Source: Blautia sp. An81
GTDB taxonomy: Bacteria; Bacillota; Clostridia; Lachnospirales; Lachnospiraceae
Direction: 5' to 3'
DNA: 64,000 bases
Assembly: GCF_002161285.1 (NCBI RefSeq)
Contig: NZ_NFHH01000004.1
Location: 1 to 64,000, forward strand
Under the pieces are notes generated by a model. The model saw nothing but the letters and a program-made list of their open reading frames with translations. It had not been told where the DNA came from and made no database searches. Both the position numbers and the translations under genes were made by a program. Positions 1 to 9,240 of the stretch are shown here, piece by piece (the stretch's first letter is position 1; the number at the start of each line of letters is the position of its first letter).

Positions 1-1437
1 CAGAAGTTAGGCAAGAAAGTTATGGTTGCCCTTCGTGAGCCATCCCTGGGACCTGTATTCGGTGTAAAGGGCGGCGCTGCAGGCGGCGGATACGCACAGG
101 TAGTTCCTATGGAAGATATTAACCTGCATTTCACCGGTGACTTCCATGCTATCGGCGCAGCAAACAACCTGCTGGCAGCTATGCTGGACAACCACATTTA
201 TCAGGGAAATGAATTAAACATCGATCCAAGAAAGATCACCTGGAGAAGATGTGTAGATATGAATGACCGTCAGCTCCGTTTCGTAGTAGACGGCTTAGGC
301 GGCAAGACAAATGGAAAGCCAAGAGAAGACGGATATGACATCACTGTTGCATCTGAGATCATGGCTGTTCTGTGTCTGGCCAGCGACATCACAGACCTGA
401 AGGCAAGACTGGGACGTATCATCGTAGGTTATACATATGGAAAAGCATCTGAAGAGAAACCGGTTACCGCTCATGACCTTCACGCAGAAGGCGCTATGTG
501 CGCACTGTTAAAAGACGCTCTGAAACCAAACCTGGTACAGACTCTGGAGCATGTACCTGCCATCGTACACGGCGGACCATTTGCAAACATCGCTCATGGA
601 TGTAACTCTGTGATCGCAACAAAGATGGCTATGAAGTTAGGTGACTACGCCATCACAGAAGCAGGCTTCGGCGCTGACCTGGGAGCTGAGAAATTCCTGG
701 ATATCAAGTGCCGTATGGCAGGCCTGACACCAAATGCAGTAGTAATCGTGGCGACTGTCCGTGCTCTGAAATACAACGGCGGCGTTCCAAAGGCTGACCT
801 GAACAATGAGAACCTGGAAGCACTGGAAAAAGGACTTCCAAACCTGCTGAAACATGTAAGCAATATCAAGAATGTATACAAACTGCCATGTGTAGTTGCC
901 ATCAACGCATTCCCAACAGATACCAAGGCAGAGCTTGACCTGGTAGAACAGAAATGTAAAGAGCTGGGCGTAAATGTAGCCCTGTCTGAAGTATGGGCAA
1001 AAGGCGGCGAAGGCGGAATCGCTCTGGCAAAAGAAGTAATCCGTCTGGTAGAGGAACCAAACGACTTTACATATTCCTATGAACTGGAAGGAAGCATTGA
1101 GGATAAGCTGAACCAGATCGTACAGAAAGTATACGGAGGCAAGGGAGTAGTCCTTACTGCCAATGCACAGAAACAGGCACAGCAGCTTGAAAAACAGGGA
1201 TTTGGCAACTGCCCGATCTGTGTAGCAAAGACTCAGTACAGCTTAACTGATGACCAGACAAAACTGGGAGCGCCTACAGACTTTGAAGTAACTGTCAGAA
1301 ATCTGAAGATTTCCGCAGGAGCAGGCTTTGTAGTAGCTCTTACAGGAGAGATCATGACTATGCCTGGGCTTCCGAAAGTTCCGGCAGCAGAGCGTATTGA
1401 TGTAGATGAGACAGGAAAGATTTCCGGCCTGTTCTAA
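1..1437 (+). CDS. fhs: Formate--tetrahydrofolate ligase, 5'-truncated by window
   Basis: C-terminal 478 residues of a protein that is normally about 556 residues. The frame is open from base 1, so the start lies outside the window. The enzyme makes 10-formyl-tetrahydrofolate from formate, ATP and THF in the cytosol, feeding purine synthesis and the methyl branch of the Wood-Ljungdahl pathway. The sequence shows typical family stretches such as [23 protein letters not shown], split here as [10 protein letters not shown] then [10 protein letters not shown], plus [26 protein letters not shown] and [15 protein letters not shown]. Codon use is that of a highly expressed gene. A formate/nitrite channel gene follows, which fits a formate-handling pair. 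A strong terminator separates the two. Confidence 0.96.
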   Translation, partial: QKLGKKVMVALREPSLGPVFGVKGGAAGGGYAQVVPMEDINLHFTGDFHAIGAANNLLAAMLDNHIYQGNELNIDPRKITWRRCVDMNDRQLRFVVDGLGGKTNGKPREDGYDITVASEIMAVLCLASDITDLKARLGRIIVGYTYGKASEEKPVTAHDLHAEGAMCALLKDALKPNLVQTLEHVPAIVHGGPFANIAHGCNSVIATKMAMKLGDYAITEAGFGADLGAEKFLDIKCRMAGLTPNAVVIVATVRALKYNGGVPKADLNNENLEALEKGLPNLLKHVSNIKNVYKLPCVVAINAFPTDTKAELDLVEQKCKELGVNVALSEVWAKGGEGGIALAKEVIRLVEEPNDFTYSYELEGSIEDKLNQIVQKVYGGKGVVLTANAQKQAQQLEKQGFGNCPICVAKTQYSLTDDQTKLGAPTDFEVTVRNLKISAGAGFVVALTGEIMTMPGLPKVPAAERIDVDETGKISGLF

Positions 1438-1469
1438 TTCAGCCATAGGGAGATATTCTCTTTTATAAG

Positions 1470-1520
1470 TGGGATACTGCCGTATTAAACAAAACTTGTT
1501 TAGTGCGGCAGTCCCATTTT
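1470..1520 (+). terminator. Rho-independent terminator after fhs
   Basis: Long near-perfect stem: TGGGA-ACTGCCG-ATTAAACAA pairs with TTGTTTA-TGCGGCAGTCCCA across a 3-nt loop, followed by TTTT. It lies between fhs and the formate channel gene. Confidence 0.85.
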
Positions 1521-1551
1521 ACAAGGACAGCTTGAAGGGAGCGAATTACAT

Positions 1552-2313
1552 ATGTTTAAAGATGAATTTAAGGCGGTTGTCAATGGAGGTGTGGGAAAGG
1601 TCAACTTTCTGAAGAACAATCCTCTGGGGTATTTTGTTGCGGCAATGGTTGCCGGCATGTTTATCTCTTTCGGAAGTTTTGTTGCCTTTACCCTTGGTGC
1701 TGTGATCAATGCAGGAGATGCTGTTTCCTGGACAAAACCAGTGCAGGCTTTTGCTTTTGCATCAGCTCTGAGCCTGGTAGTCATGGCGGGAGCAGAACTG
1801 TTTACAGGAAACAATTTCGTAATGTCTTCTGCAGCATTCAGAAAAGCGGTAAGCTGGGCAGATACCATAAAGCTGTGGGTGGTTTGCTGGATCGGAAACC
1901 TGGTGGGATCTGTGATCTGCGTAGCCATTTTCCAGATAACCGGAATTCCCAGTGGTGATACAGCGGCATATTTTGGAAGTATTGCAGCCGGCAAGGTAGG
2001 ATATGCGCCTATCCCTCTGCTGGCAAGAGCCATCCTCTGTAATATCCTGGTTTGCCTTGCCGTATGGTGTGCAACCAAGATGAAAACAGAATCCGGAAAA
2101 CTGATCATGATCTTCTGGTGTATTTTCGTCTTCATGGTTTGCGGATTCGAGCATAGTGTTGCTAATATGAGCATTATCGGTGTGGCTCTGGCAAATGGAT
2201 ATGTAAGTATCGGCCAGTACGTATATAATGTTCTGCTTGCTACAATAGGAAACATGATAGGCGCCATTGTATTTGTGGCTCTGCCTTATCATCTGATTTC
2301 TAAAGAAAAATAG
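1552..2313 (+). CDS. Formate/nitrite transporter family channel (FocA/NirC/FdhC type)
   Basis: Protein of 253 residues, the usual FNT length, with six hydrophobic segments. The N-terminal half has FLKNNPLGYFVAAMVAGMFISFG, the half-helix region typical of FNT channels; the motif MAGAELFTGNNFVM spans the first pore loop and the second repeat has CGFEHSVANMSII. These pentameric channels move formate, nitrite or hydrosulfide across the membrane. Its position just downstream of fhs suggests formate as substrate, but sequence alone does not separate FocA from NirC or HSC types. The SD GAAGGGAG lies 12 bases before the ATG. Confidence 0.9.
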   Translation: MFKDEFKAVVNGGVGKVNFLKNNPLGYFVAAMVAGMFISFGSFVAFTLGAVINAGDAVSWTKPVQAFAFASALSLVVMAGAELFTGNNFVMSSAAFRKAVSWADTIKLWVVCWIGNLVGSVICVAIFQITGIPSGDTAAYFGSIAAGKVGYAPIPLLARAILCNILVCLAVWCATKMKTESGKLIMIFWCIFVFMVCGFEHSVANMSIIGVALANGYVSIGQYVYNVLLATIGNMIGAIVFVALPYHLISKEK

Positions 2314-2367
2314 AATAGAGAGGGCATATTGGAAGCTCTACTCCGCAGGCTTCCATTGCTATAGAAT

Positions 2368-2401
2368 AGACAGTCTGAGTAAACTTGGACTGTCTTTTCT
2401 T
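2368..2401 (+). terminator. Terminator after formate channel gene
   Basis: AGACAGTC pairs with GACTGTCT across a 12-nt loop and is followed by TTTCTTT. A second small stem (GGAAGC/GCTTCC, 2329-2353) lies just upstream. Confidence 0.7.
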
Positions 2402-2425
2402 TATGAGAAAAGTCTTCTGGCAGCG

Positions 2426-2454
2426 GTATTTTATGAGATGGGCGGACATATGAT
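2426..2454 (+). promoter_or_regulatory. Possible sporulation-sigma promoter for the Csp-like protease
   Basis: GTATTTT at 2426-2432, a 14-bp gap, then CATATGAT at 2447-2454. The spacing and -10 resemble SigE/SigK-type promoters, and the product downstream resembles spore germination proteases. The match is by eye to short degenerate consensus sequences, so it is weak. Confidence 0.25.
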
Positions 2455-2490
2455 TAACAACGCAGTAGACCAGTGAAAGGCGGAGAATAT

Positions 2491-4221
2491 ATGCAGGATC
2501 AGAAGGTGGAGAATTTACTGAACCTGGCTTTGGACGCTACCCCGGAGGAAAGAGAAAAATCCATTCAGCTTAACGTGGGATATGATTCGGCTGCAAATAC
2601 TTGGGAGCTTATTGTAAAGTATTCGGGAAATCTGAGGGAGGTCCTGGATGAAAGTGTAGAAGTGGTGGAACTTTTGAATGGATTTGCCATTCTAACAGTA
2701 CCGGAAGATCAGATAGATGCCCTGACCCAGTTAGAACAGATTGAGTATGTAGAAAAGCCTAAAAATCTTTTTTTTGCTGTAAGCCAGGGAAGAAGCGCTT
2801 CCTGTATGAATGTGGTGCAGGGTGATTTTTCGCCACTGGGAATATCCCTTACTGGGAAAGGAGTGCTGGTGGCCTGTGTAGATTCAGGTATAGATTATAC
2901 CCATCCGGATTTCCGGAATCCGGACGGCAGCACCAGGATCCTGCGGCTGTGGGATCAGAGTCTTCCAGGAAGGCCGCCCAGGGGGTACCGGACAGGCACA
3001 GAATTTACCGGGGAAGATATTGACCGGATACTTCAGGGAGAAACAGAGGAAGTTGTGCCAAGCCGTGATCTGAGCGGACACGGAACGGGGGTTATGGGAA
3101 TTGCGGCAGGAAACGGAAGGGCTTCAAGAGGAGTGAATCGGGGAGTTGCTTATGAGAGCAGTATAATGGCAGTAAAATTAGGGAATCCCCGGCAGGGTGG
3201 TTTTCCACGGACTACAGAGCTCATTCAGGGAATTGATTATCTGATCCGCCAGTCTTTAGAATGGAATATGCCTCTGGCCCTGAATCTCAGTTTTGGAAAT
3301 AATTATGGCTCTCACAGTGGAGAATCCCTTATAGAGGTTTATATAGACAGTGTTTCAGACCTGGGGAGAAATGTGATCTGTGTAGGAACAGGAAATGAGG
3401 GAGGAGAAGCTCTGCATACTTCCGGGCTTTTGCAGGAGGGGAAAAAAACCTATGTGCAGCTGAATGTAGGAGAGTATGAGACCGGAGTGAATGTGCAGCT
3501 GTGGAAGCAATACGTAGATCAGGCAGAGATTGCTCTGATACACCCAAATGGACAGAGAGTGGGACCATTTCAGGAAATACTGGGGCCTCAGAGATTCTCT
3601 ATAGGAAATACAGAAATACTGATTTATTATGGAGAACCCAGCCCTTATAGCATTTCTCAGGAAATATATATAGAGTGGATTCCTAAGGACAGCTATGTGG
3701 ACAGCGGTACCTGGAGGCTTTTGCTGATACCGGAAAGGATTGTGGAGGGAAACTTTGACCTGTGGCTTCCAGGCGGCGGTGTATTGAATGAAGATACCAG
3801 GTTTCCTTTTCCTACGGCAGATACTACTCTGACTATTCCTTCAACATCCAGAAAAATTGTTTCTGTGGGGGCTTATAACTCAAGGCTGCTGTCCAATATG
3901 GAGTTTTCTGGAAGGGGATATACCAGAGTAAACAGGGAAATTAAACCGGATTTGGCAGCTCCGGGAGTAGATATCCTTACTACTGTGCCGGGAGGCGGAT
4001 ACGGGGCAAGAACAGGTACTTCTTTTGCAGCGCCTTTTGTTACGGGGAGTGCAGCTCTGATGATGGAATGGGGGATCATCAGAGGACAGGACCCTTATCT
4101 GTATGGAGAAAAAGTAAAGGCCTATTTGAGAAGGGGAGCCAGACGGCTTCCCGGAGGAACTTATCCGAATCCAGAGACCGGCTTTGGGTTTCTGTGTCTG
4201 AGGGACAGTTTTCCGGTATAA
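2491..4221 (+). CDS. Subtilisin-like S8 serine protease, Csp-like
   Basis: Protein of 576 residues. The start is taken at ATG 2491 because AAAGGCGGAG sits just upstream; a GTG at 2473 would swallow that ribosome site. Layout: an N-terminal prodomain-like segment (about 1-110), then a subtilase domain with Asp131 (CVDSGID), His197 (SGHGTGV) and Ser511 (GTSFAAP). All three triad residues are present. Between His and Ser lies a beta-rich insertion (about 310-440), comparable to the jellyroll of clostridial Csp proteases that process the cortex hydrolase SleC. There is no obvious Sec signal peptide. The germination role is inferred from architecture; many Lachnospiraceae carry several such S8 proteins and it could have another substrate. 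Confidence 0.82.
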   Translation: MQDQKVENLLNLALDATPEEREKSIQLNVGYDSAANTWELIVKYSGNLREVLDESVEVVELLNGFAILTVPEDQIDALTQLEQIEYVEKPKNLFFAVSQGRSASCMNVVQGDFSPLGISLTGKGVLVACVDSGIDYTHPDFRNPDGSTRILRLWDQSLPGRPPRGYRTGTEFTGEDIDRILQGETEEVVPSRDLSGHGTGVMGIAAGNGRASRGVNRGVAYESSIMAVKLGNPRQGGFPRTTELIQGIDYLIRQSLEWNMPLALNLSFGNNYGSHSGESLIEVYIDSVSDLGRNVICVGTGNEGGEALHTSGLLQEGKKTYVQLNVGEYETGVNVQLWKQYVDQAEIALIHPNGQRVGPFQEILGPQRFSIGNTEILIYYGEPSPYSISQEIYIEWIPKDSYVDSGTWRLLLIPERIVEGNFDLWLPGGGVLNEDTRFPFPTADTTLTIPSTSRKIVSVGAYNSRLLSNMEFSGRGYTRVNREIKPDLAAPGVDILTTVPGGGYGARTGTSFAAPFVTGSAALMMEWGIIRGQDPYLYGEKVKAYLRRGARRLPGGTYPNPETGFGFLCLRDSFPV

Positions 4222-4298
4222 ACCTGGAAATATCCGTTGCAAAGAAAAACTGCCGGGAGTATACTAATACAGCGATTCATAAATAGCGGACATATCTT

Positions 4299-4327
4299 TT
4301 GAGAAAAATCATAGAGAAAGATATAGT
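4299..4327 (+). promoter_or_regulatory. SigA-type promoter for ABC exporter gene
   Basis: TTGAGA (4299-4304), 17-bp spacer, TATAGT (4322-4327), 40 bases before the ABC gene start. Confidence 0.5.
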
Positions 4328-4367
4328 TATTTATGATAAACAGATCATTTATTGAAGGAGAAGAAAA

Positions 4368-6101
4368 ATGCTGAAAACACTAAAGAAGCTTGGGGGATAT
4401 TACAAGCCTTATAAGGGGCTGTTTTTTTCGGATATGTTTTTTGCCATACTGGGAGCGGCCATTACGCTGGTGATCCCGCTTATTGTCCGGTATATTACCA
4501 GTAATATTGTAAACCTGCCTGTAGAGAGGGCTACCGGTATGATCGTAAAACTGGGGATTTTTATGGTCCTCCTGGTACTGGTAGAGGCGTTTTGCAATTT
4601 TTATATTGCTTATTACGGACATATTATGGGAGCCAGGATTGAGCGTGATATGCGTAATGAAATCTTCGGCCATTATCAGAAATTGTCTTTTGCTTTTTAC
4701 GACAATCAGAAGGTGGGACATTTGCTTTCCAGGATCACGGCGGACTTGTTTGATATCAGTGAGCTTCTGCACCATGGACCGGAAGATCTGGTGATCTCTA
4801 TTATTAAATTCCTGGGGGCTTTTATTATTCTTATGCTGGTGAACGTAAGGCTGGCTTTGGCGGCTTTTCTTTTTGTCCCCTTTTTGATCCTCTATGCGGT
4901 TGTCTTTAACAGAAAGATGAAAACTGCTTTTAAGGAGAACCGGGCCAGGATCGCAGATATCAATACACAGATCGAGGACAGCCTTTCAGGAATCCGGGTG
5001 GTGAAGTCTTTTGCTAATGAGAAGCAGGAGATGGAAAAATTCCGGAGAGGAAACGAGAGATTTGTGGACTCTAAGAAGCTGAGCTATAAATATATGGGAG
5101 GCTATAACTCCGGAATGGGAGCATTTACTACCCTGATCACCATTTCTGTGCTGCTGGCAGGGGCATTTTTTCTTACCAGAGGAGAGATGCCGGTAGAGGA
5201 TCTTGTGACGGCCCTTCTTTATATCAACAATCTTACCGATCCGGTGAAGAAGCTGATCACTTTTACAGAGCAGTTTCAGAACGGGTACAGCGGTTATTCC
5301 CGCTTCCTGGAGATTATGGCGGTGGCGCCGGATATCAAGGACCGGATAGATGCCAGAGAGCTTACGGAAGTAAAGGGGGAAATTGACTTCGAAAATGTAT
5401 CTTTTGCTTATGAAGGAAATAAGGAAAAGGTATTAAGTCATGTAAATCTTCAGGTAAAAGCAGGAGAATATGTGGCTCTGGTAGGCAGTTCAGGGGCTGG
5501 AAAGACCACTCTTTGCAGCCTGATCCCAAGATTTTATGATGTGACAGAAGGAAGAGTACTTCTGGATGGTGAAGACATCCGGAATCTGAAGCTTCAGAGT
5601 CTGCGCAGCCATATCGGGATCGTACAGCAAGATGTGTATCTTTTTGCGGGAACGGTTATGGAAAATATCCGTTATGGAAAACCGGAGGCTTCAGACGAAG
5701 AGGTTATCCGGGCGGCAAAAGCCGCCAATGCTCATGAATTTATCATGGAACTGGAGAATGGATATGATACAGACATTGGTCAGAGAGGGGTAAAACTTTC
5801 CGGAGGGCAGAAACAGAGGATTTCTATTGCAAGAGTCTTTCTGAAAAATCCGCCGGTCCTGATTTTTGACGAGGCTACTTCGGCTCTTGATAACGAAAGC
5901 GAGAAAATAGTCCAGAAGTCCCTGGAGGAACTGGCAAAGAACCGGACAACTTTTGTTATCGCACATCGTCTTTCCACCATACGAAAAGCTCAGCGGATCC
6001 TGGTCCTGACAGAGGAAGGCATCGCTGAGGAAGGAACCCATGAAGAGCTGATGAAAAAAGATGGAATTTACAGCAGCCTGTATAAGCTGTCTTTTGCTTA
6101 A
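4368..6101 (+). CDS. ABC transporter, fused permease/ATPase half-transporter (MsbA/BmrA type)
   Basis: Protein of 577 residues. An N-terminal exporter membrane domain with six hydrophobic segments (about 15-300) is followed by a nucleotide-binding domain. Walker A GSSGAGKTT begins near residue 373, the signature LSGGQ is at 477-481, Walker B is VLIFDEATSALD, and the H-loop is in VIAHRLST. It would work as a homodimer or with a partner exporting lipids, drugs or peptides; no partner half-transporter is adjacent, so a homodimer is more likely. The SD GAAGGAGAAG precedes the ATG. The substrate cannot be read from sequence. Confidence 0.92.
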   Translation: MLKTLKKLGGYYKPYKGLFFSDMFFAILGAAITLVIPLIVRYITSNIVNLPVERATGMIVKLGIFMVLLVLVEAFCNFYIAYYGHIMGARIERDMRNEIFGHYQKLSFAFYDNQKVGHLLSRITADLFDISELLHHGPEDLVISIIKFLGAFIILMLVNVRLALAAFLFVPFLILYAVVFNRKMKTAFKENRARIADINTQIEDSLSGIRVVKSFANEKQEMEKFRRGNERFVDSKKLSYKYMGGYNSGMGAFTTLITISVLLAGAFFLTRGEMPVEDLVTALLYINNLTDPVKKLITFTEQFQNGYSGYSRFLEIMAVAPDIKDRIDARELTEVKGEIDFENVSFAYEGNKEKVLSHVNLQVKAGEYVALVGSSGAGKTTLCSLIPRFYDVTEGRVLLDGEDIRNLKLQSLRSHIGIVQQDVYLFAGTVMENIRYGKPEASDEEVIRAAKAANAHEFIMELENGYDTDIGQRGVKLSGGQKQRISIARVFLKNPPVLIFDEATSALDNESEKIVQKSLEELAKNRTTFVIAHRLSTIRKAQRILVLTEEGIAEEGTHEELMKKDGIYSSLYKLSFA

Positions 6102-6201
6102 AAATTTCTGTAAAAGCTGATGTATGGAGGGCATGTCAGCAGACGGGTATCTGTGATAAAATGCAGATTTTGCAGAAATAACTACCAAAAATGCTAATAT
6201 C

Positions 6202-6231
6202 TTGCGAGAAGGGTTTTCTCTGGGATATACT
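6202..6231 (+). promoter_or_regulatory. Candidate promoter for mini-MBOAT/DHHW pair
   Basis: TTGCGA (6202-6207), 18-bp spacer, TATACT (6226-6231), 68 bases upstream of the MBOAT-like start. Confidence 0.4.
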
Positions 6232-6298
6232 GTTTTTAGTGTCGGATTTTGACGAAAAAGTCAGTTCTGCATAAAGAACGGGGAGAAAAGAAAAAGAT

Positions 6299-6838
6299 AT
6301 GGTATTTTCAAGTTTATTATTTGTTTTCGTATTTTTAGTATTGAACCTGGTGATATATTTTTTGGTTGACAAAAAGTATAAAAATCAGGTTCTCCTTATT
6401 TTTTCACTTATTTTTTATGCCTGGGGAGGACCTCGGTTTCTGATCCTGCTGGTGGGGGAAACCTTTATCAGCTGGTTCTGCGGTGTCCGGATCCAGGAAG
6501 GGGGGAACCAGAGGATCCGGAAAATGTATATGATCCTGGAGTGCGTTCTCCTGCTGGGACTTCTGGGGCTTTTCGGAATCGGTACATCAGGATTTGCGGG
6601 ACTGGAAGTTTCTACGGTGTTTATGGGAAATCTTTTCTTCCTGATCTTTGCGGTGATAAGCGTTACATCCTTGGGAAAAAATGTCCGGCGGTTTCTTTTT
6701 GAGACGGGAAAGACCAATGAGGCAGTGTTCATGATTTTTAATGTTCTGGAATTGCTTACACCGCCGCTGCTGCTGATTTTGTCAGTCCTTTCACTGATCG
6801 GGGCCAGCTACAATCCGTTTTTATATTTCCAGTTTTAA
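6299..6838 (+). CDS. Short MBOAT-like (AlgI/DltB family) protein lacking the catalytic core
   Basis: Protein of 179 residues against about 460-500 for AlgI-type O-acyltransferases. The N-terminus (MVFSSLLFVFVFLVLNLVIYF, then KNQVLLIFSLIFYAWGGPRF) is a clear MBOAT start, and the last residues (SYNPFLYFQF) are the usual MBOAT C-terminus of Firmicutes. The roughly 300 residues between, including the conserved catalytic His region, are missing. The joined product keeps an open frame and several membrane segments, so it is either an in-frame internal deletion remnant or a retained small membrane partner. The DHHW gene follows after 34 bases. Acyl transfer by this protein alone is not expected. Confidence 0.72.
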   Translation: MVFSSLLFVFVFLVLNLVIYFLVDKKYKNQVLLIFSLIFYAWGGPRFLILLVGETFISWFCGVRIQEGGNQRIRKMYMILECVLLLGLLGLFGIGTSGFAGLEVSTVFMGNLFFLIFAVISVTSLGKNVRRFLFETGKTNEAVFMIFNVLELLTPPLLLILSVLSLIGASYNPFLYFQF

Positions 6839-6872
6839 AAAACCAGGCAAATGAGAAGATGAGGAAAGATAT

Positions 6873-8252
6873 ATGAAGAGAAAATATACAAAAAACCAGA
6901 AAAAAATCATCGTGAAGTTCAGAAATCTGAGTGTCAGGATTTTTGCTGGGCTTATGCTCTTAGGCGGAATTGTGGGCCTGCTGTTTTTCTTTCGACCAGG
7001 CACTTCCACAGTGGAAAAAAGAGAATTGACAAAATTTCCCAAGCTGACGCTGAGCTCTCTTTGGGACGGTTCCTTTTTTACAGAGGTTTCTTTGTGGTAT
7101 TCGGATACTTATCCCATGAGAGATAGATTGATAGCTGCAGATCAGACCTTGAAATCTGCTTACGGGGTCACTACTTCCACCATGATGGTAGGCGGTCACC
7201 AGCAGGGTGATGAGATTCCTACAGAGACGGCCAAGGCAGATACGGCAGATGAGACAGAGAGGGAAGAAATCCTCCGGGAAGAAAATACAGGTGAAGATAC
7301 AGGCGCAGAAGAAAAGAAAGAGCCGGTAAGTGCTCCGGACAGCAAAGAGATGGAGGCTGAGATCCAGAATCAGATCCAACAGGGCTTATATGTGAAAAAT
7401 GGAGCTGCCTACAGTGTTTATTACTACAGCCAGAGCGCTGCGGAAACTTATGCCCAGGCCTTGAATCAGGCGGCCAGGGAGCTGGAGGGCCAGGCCGATG
7501 TATATTCTATTCTGGTGCCCAATAACTCAGGAGCTATGCTCTCAGAAGAAGAGCTGGAAAGTCTGGGAGGTTCTGATCAGACTCAGGCGATTTCCTACTA
7601 TCACAGTCTTTACGAAGGAGTAAAACCGGTGAAGACGATTGAGACACTAAGAGAGCATAATGACGAGTATCTGTATTTCCGTACAGACCATCACTGGACC
7701 CAGCTGGGAGCCTACTATGTATACCAGAATTTCTGTGAGGAAAAGGGAATCCAACCCCATGAACTGTCCGATTTTGATACTATGACATTTTCTCCTTTTC
7801 TTGGGACTTTTTATACGGAGCTGAAAAACCAGGATATGGAAGAAAACCCGGATACGGTGGAAGCTTATGTGCCTATGGGAACTAATGATATGACCTATTG
7901 GGATACAGACGGCACAGAGTATCAGTGGAACATTATCGAAGACGTGAGTGCCTGGGACCAAAGCTCCGGATATTACTGTTATATCGGCGGCGACAAACCG
8001 TTGAGTATTATAGAAAATCCAGAGATCCGGGACGGTTCTTCCTGTCTGGTACTGAAAGAATCTTACGGCAACTGCTTCGTACCCTTCCTGGTGGATCACT
8101 ATGAGACGGTTTATGTGGTAGACTTCCGGTATGCCAATGTAAATGTGGTAGACTATGTAAAAGAGAAGAATATTCAGGATCTGATCATTATGAACAATAT
8201 TACCATTATAGGCAGTGACAAGGTAGCTTCTACTATAGCCGGGCTGCTGTAA
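6873..8252 (+). CDS. DHHW-family protein, AlgJ/DltD-like partner of MBOAT acyltransferases
   Basis: Protein of 459 residues. A basic N-terminus and one membrane anchor (about 20-45, including LMLLGGIVGLLFFF) precede an extracytoplasmic domain. The family-naming DHHW motif is at residues 272-275 (FRTDHHWTQLGAYY), and LVLKESYGNCFVPFLVDHY carries the SGNH-type Ser region. Residues about 110-160 are a Glu/Asp/Thr-rich low-complexity linker. DHHW proteins are usually encoded beside MBOAT proteins and are thought to help O-acetylate exported polysaccharides. Here the adjacent MBOAT is core-deleted, so the complex may be broken or may use an MBOAT encoded elsewhere. Confidence 0.85.
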   Translation: MKRKYTKNQKKIIVKFRNLSVRIFAGLMLLGGIVGLLFFFRPGTSTVEKRELTKFPKLTLSSLWDGSFFTEVSLWYSDTYPMRDRLIAADQTLKSAYGVTTSTMMVGGHQQGDEIPTETAKADTADETEREEILREENTGEDTGAEEKKEPVSAPDSKEMEAEIQNQIQQGLYVKNGAAYSVYYYSQSAAETYAQALNQAARELEGQADVYSILVPNNSGAMLSEEELESLGGSDQTQAISYYHSLYEGVKPVKTIETLREHNDEYLYFRTDHHWTQLGAYYVYQNFCEEKGIQPHELSDFDTMTFSPFLGTFYTELKNQDMEENPDTVEAYVPMGTNDMTYWDTDGTEYQWNIIEDVSAWDQSSGYYCYIGGDKPLSIIENPEIRDGSSCLVLKESYGNCFVPFLVDHYETVYVVDFRYANVNVVDYVKEKNIQDLIIMNNITIIGSDKVASTIAGLL

Positions 8253-8348
8253 AAAGGCTGGTTCTGGAAAGCAAATCCGTAAGATATATCTATGGATTGG
8301 TCAGAGTACAGCCAATCTCCGGCAAACTGCTGAAATTAAAATGCATAC

Positions 8349-8377
8349 TTACACAAAAGCATATTTTTTGGTAGAAT
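8349..8377 (+). promoter_or_regulatory. Candidate promoter for the DUF2798 gene
   Basis: TTACAC (8349-8354), 17-bp spacer, TAGAAT (8372-8377). Confidence 0.35.
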
Positions 8378-8438
8378 ATCACAGAAAATAAAATATTGGA
8401 TCAGATGAAAATGGTAGTGAGATTATAGAACTGTAATC

Positions 8439-8488
8439 GCAGCGAAAGTTATAATGGCCCGGCAGAGGTATCTGCCGCCGCTGCTTTT
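8439..8488 (+). terminator. Two-tier hairpin with T-run in the DUF2798 leader
   Basis: Outer arms GCAGCG (8439-8444) and CGCTGC (8479-8484) enclose CGGCAGA-GGTA-TCTGCCG; TTTT follows. It may terminate the DHHW transcript or attenuate the DUF2798 gene, since it lies between the candidate promoter and the start codon. The rest of 8253-8543 shows nothing else recognisable. Confidence 0.45.
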
Positions 8489-8543
8489 ACAGAAATAGAA
8501 CTCGCTGCCTTTTTTTGTTCCATAAAAAAGAGGAGGACTAAAA

Positions 8544-9032
8544 ATGCCAAAAACAAAATTTCAGGAAGTTATTTTTACGATTTTAATGGTGATGGTAATG
8601 GTTTATGCCATGGTGGTATATAATATCGCCTTTGACAAGGGAGAAATGAGCAACCAGATCTTCCTTCTGGCCTTTCATGAGTTTCCCATCATGGTGGCCG
8701 CAGGCTTTATTCTGGAGCTGCTGGTGGTGGGAAGAATCGTTCCGGGGCTGGCTTTCCGCATTGTAACACCTGGTAAAGACAGGCCAATAGCTGTGATCCT
8801 GGTGATTTCTGCTCTCACCGTATGTTTCATGTGTCCTATTATGAGCTTTATCGCAACTGTCCTTTTCCAGGGAGTGAACAGTGACCTGATCGTCAACTGG
8901 CTGCAGATATCTGTGCGGAATTTTCCCATGGCTTTGTGCTGGCAGATCTTTTACGCAGGACCTCTGGTAAGGTGGATTTTCGGAAAGATATTCAGACAAG
9001 GACGGGAACGTGCCACAGCACCGGCAGCCTGA
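8544..9032 (+). CDS. DUF2798-type small integral membrane protein
   Basis: Protein of 162 residues with four hydrophobic segments (about 8-30, 42-65, 78-102, 120-145) arranged as two similar hairpins, each with a polar NF/HEFP-like element (AFHEFPIMVAAGFILE and VRNFPMALCWQIFYAGPLVRWIF). This pattern matches DUF2798, a family of unknown function. AAAGAGGAGG sits 9 bases before the ATG. The family is often found in accessory regions; here it borders the disturbed uvrB region. No function can be assigned. Confidence 0.75.
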   Translation: MPKTKFQEVIFTILMVMVMVYAMVVYNIAFDKGEMSNQIFLLAFHEFPIMVAAGFILELLVVGRIVPGLAFRIVTPGKDRPIAVILVISALTVCFMCPIMSFIATVLFQGVNSDLIVNWLQISVRNFPMALCWQIFYAGPLVRWIFGKIFRQGRERATAPAA

Positions 9033-9033
9033 G

Positions 9034-9072
9034 CTATATACTTTTACCTTTCTATTTGCTATAATGTGCGAA
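9034..9072 (+). repeat. uvrB-upstream repeat, copy A (extended -10 promoter)
   Basis: CTATATACTTTT, 13 bases, then CTATAATGT-CGAAA. The same arrangement with the same spacing occurs at 12417-12455 before intact uvrB. Each copy has TGCTATAAT, an extended -10 box, so both are probably uvrB promoters. Copy A drives the broken uvrB 5' end. Confidence 0.6.
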
Positions 9073-9226
9073 AAGACAATTCTGAATTAAAGCAACGGTA
9101 TCCAATATCGTCGCTGTTTATGTAAAAGGCAGTATTCCTGTGATCATCAGAATCAAACGTAATCATCGTTCCAGACGTGCCTGCCCGATGGAACCTGCGG
9201 CTATTAGAAAAATAAGTCCCCCTGGA

Positions 9227-9240
9227 ACTGGATGATACCA
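9227..9240 (+). repeat. 14-bp direct repeat, left of uvrB fragment
   Basis: ACTGGATGATACCA, repeated exactly at 9635-9648; a partial ATGATACCA lies at 9621-9629. The pair brackets the uvrB fragment, and multiple short repeats of this kind resemble IS termini. No transposase frame is readable. Confidence 0.5.

Noticed and set aside
1500-2267. 255-codon minus-strand frame
   Set aside because: Antisense of the formate/nitrite channel gene; no ribosome site and Pro/Thr-rich nonsense composition.
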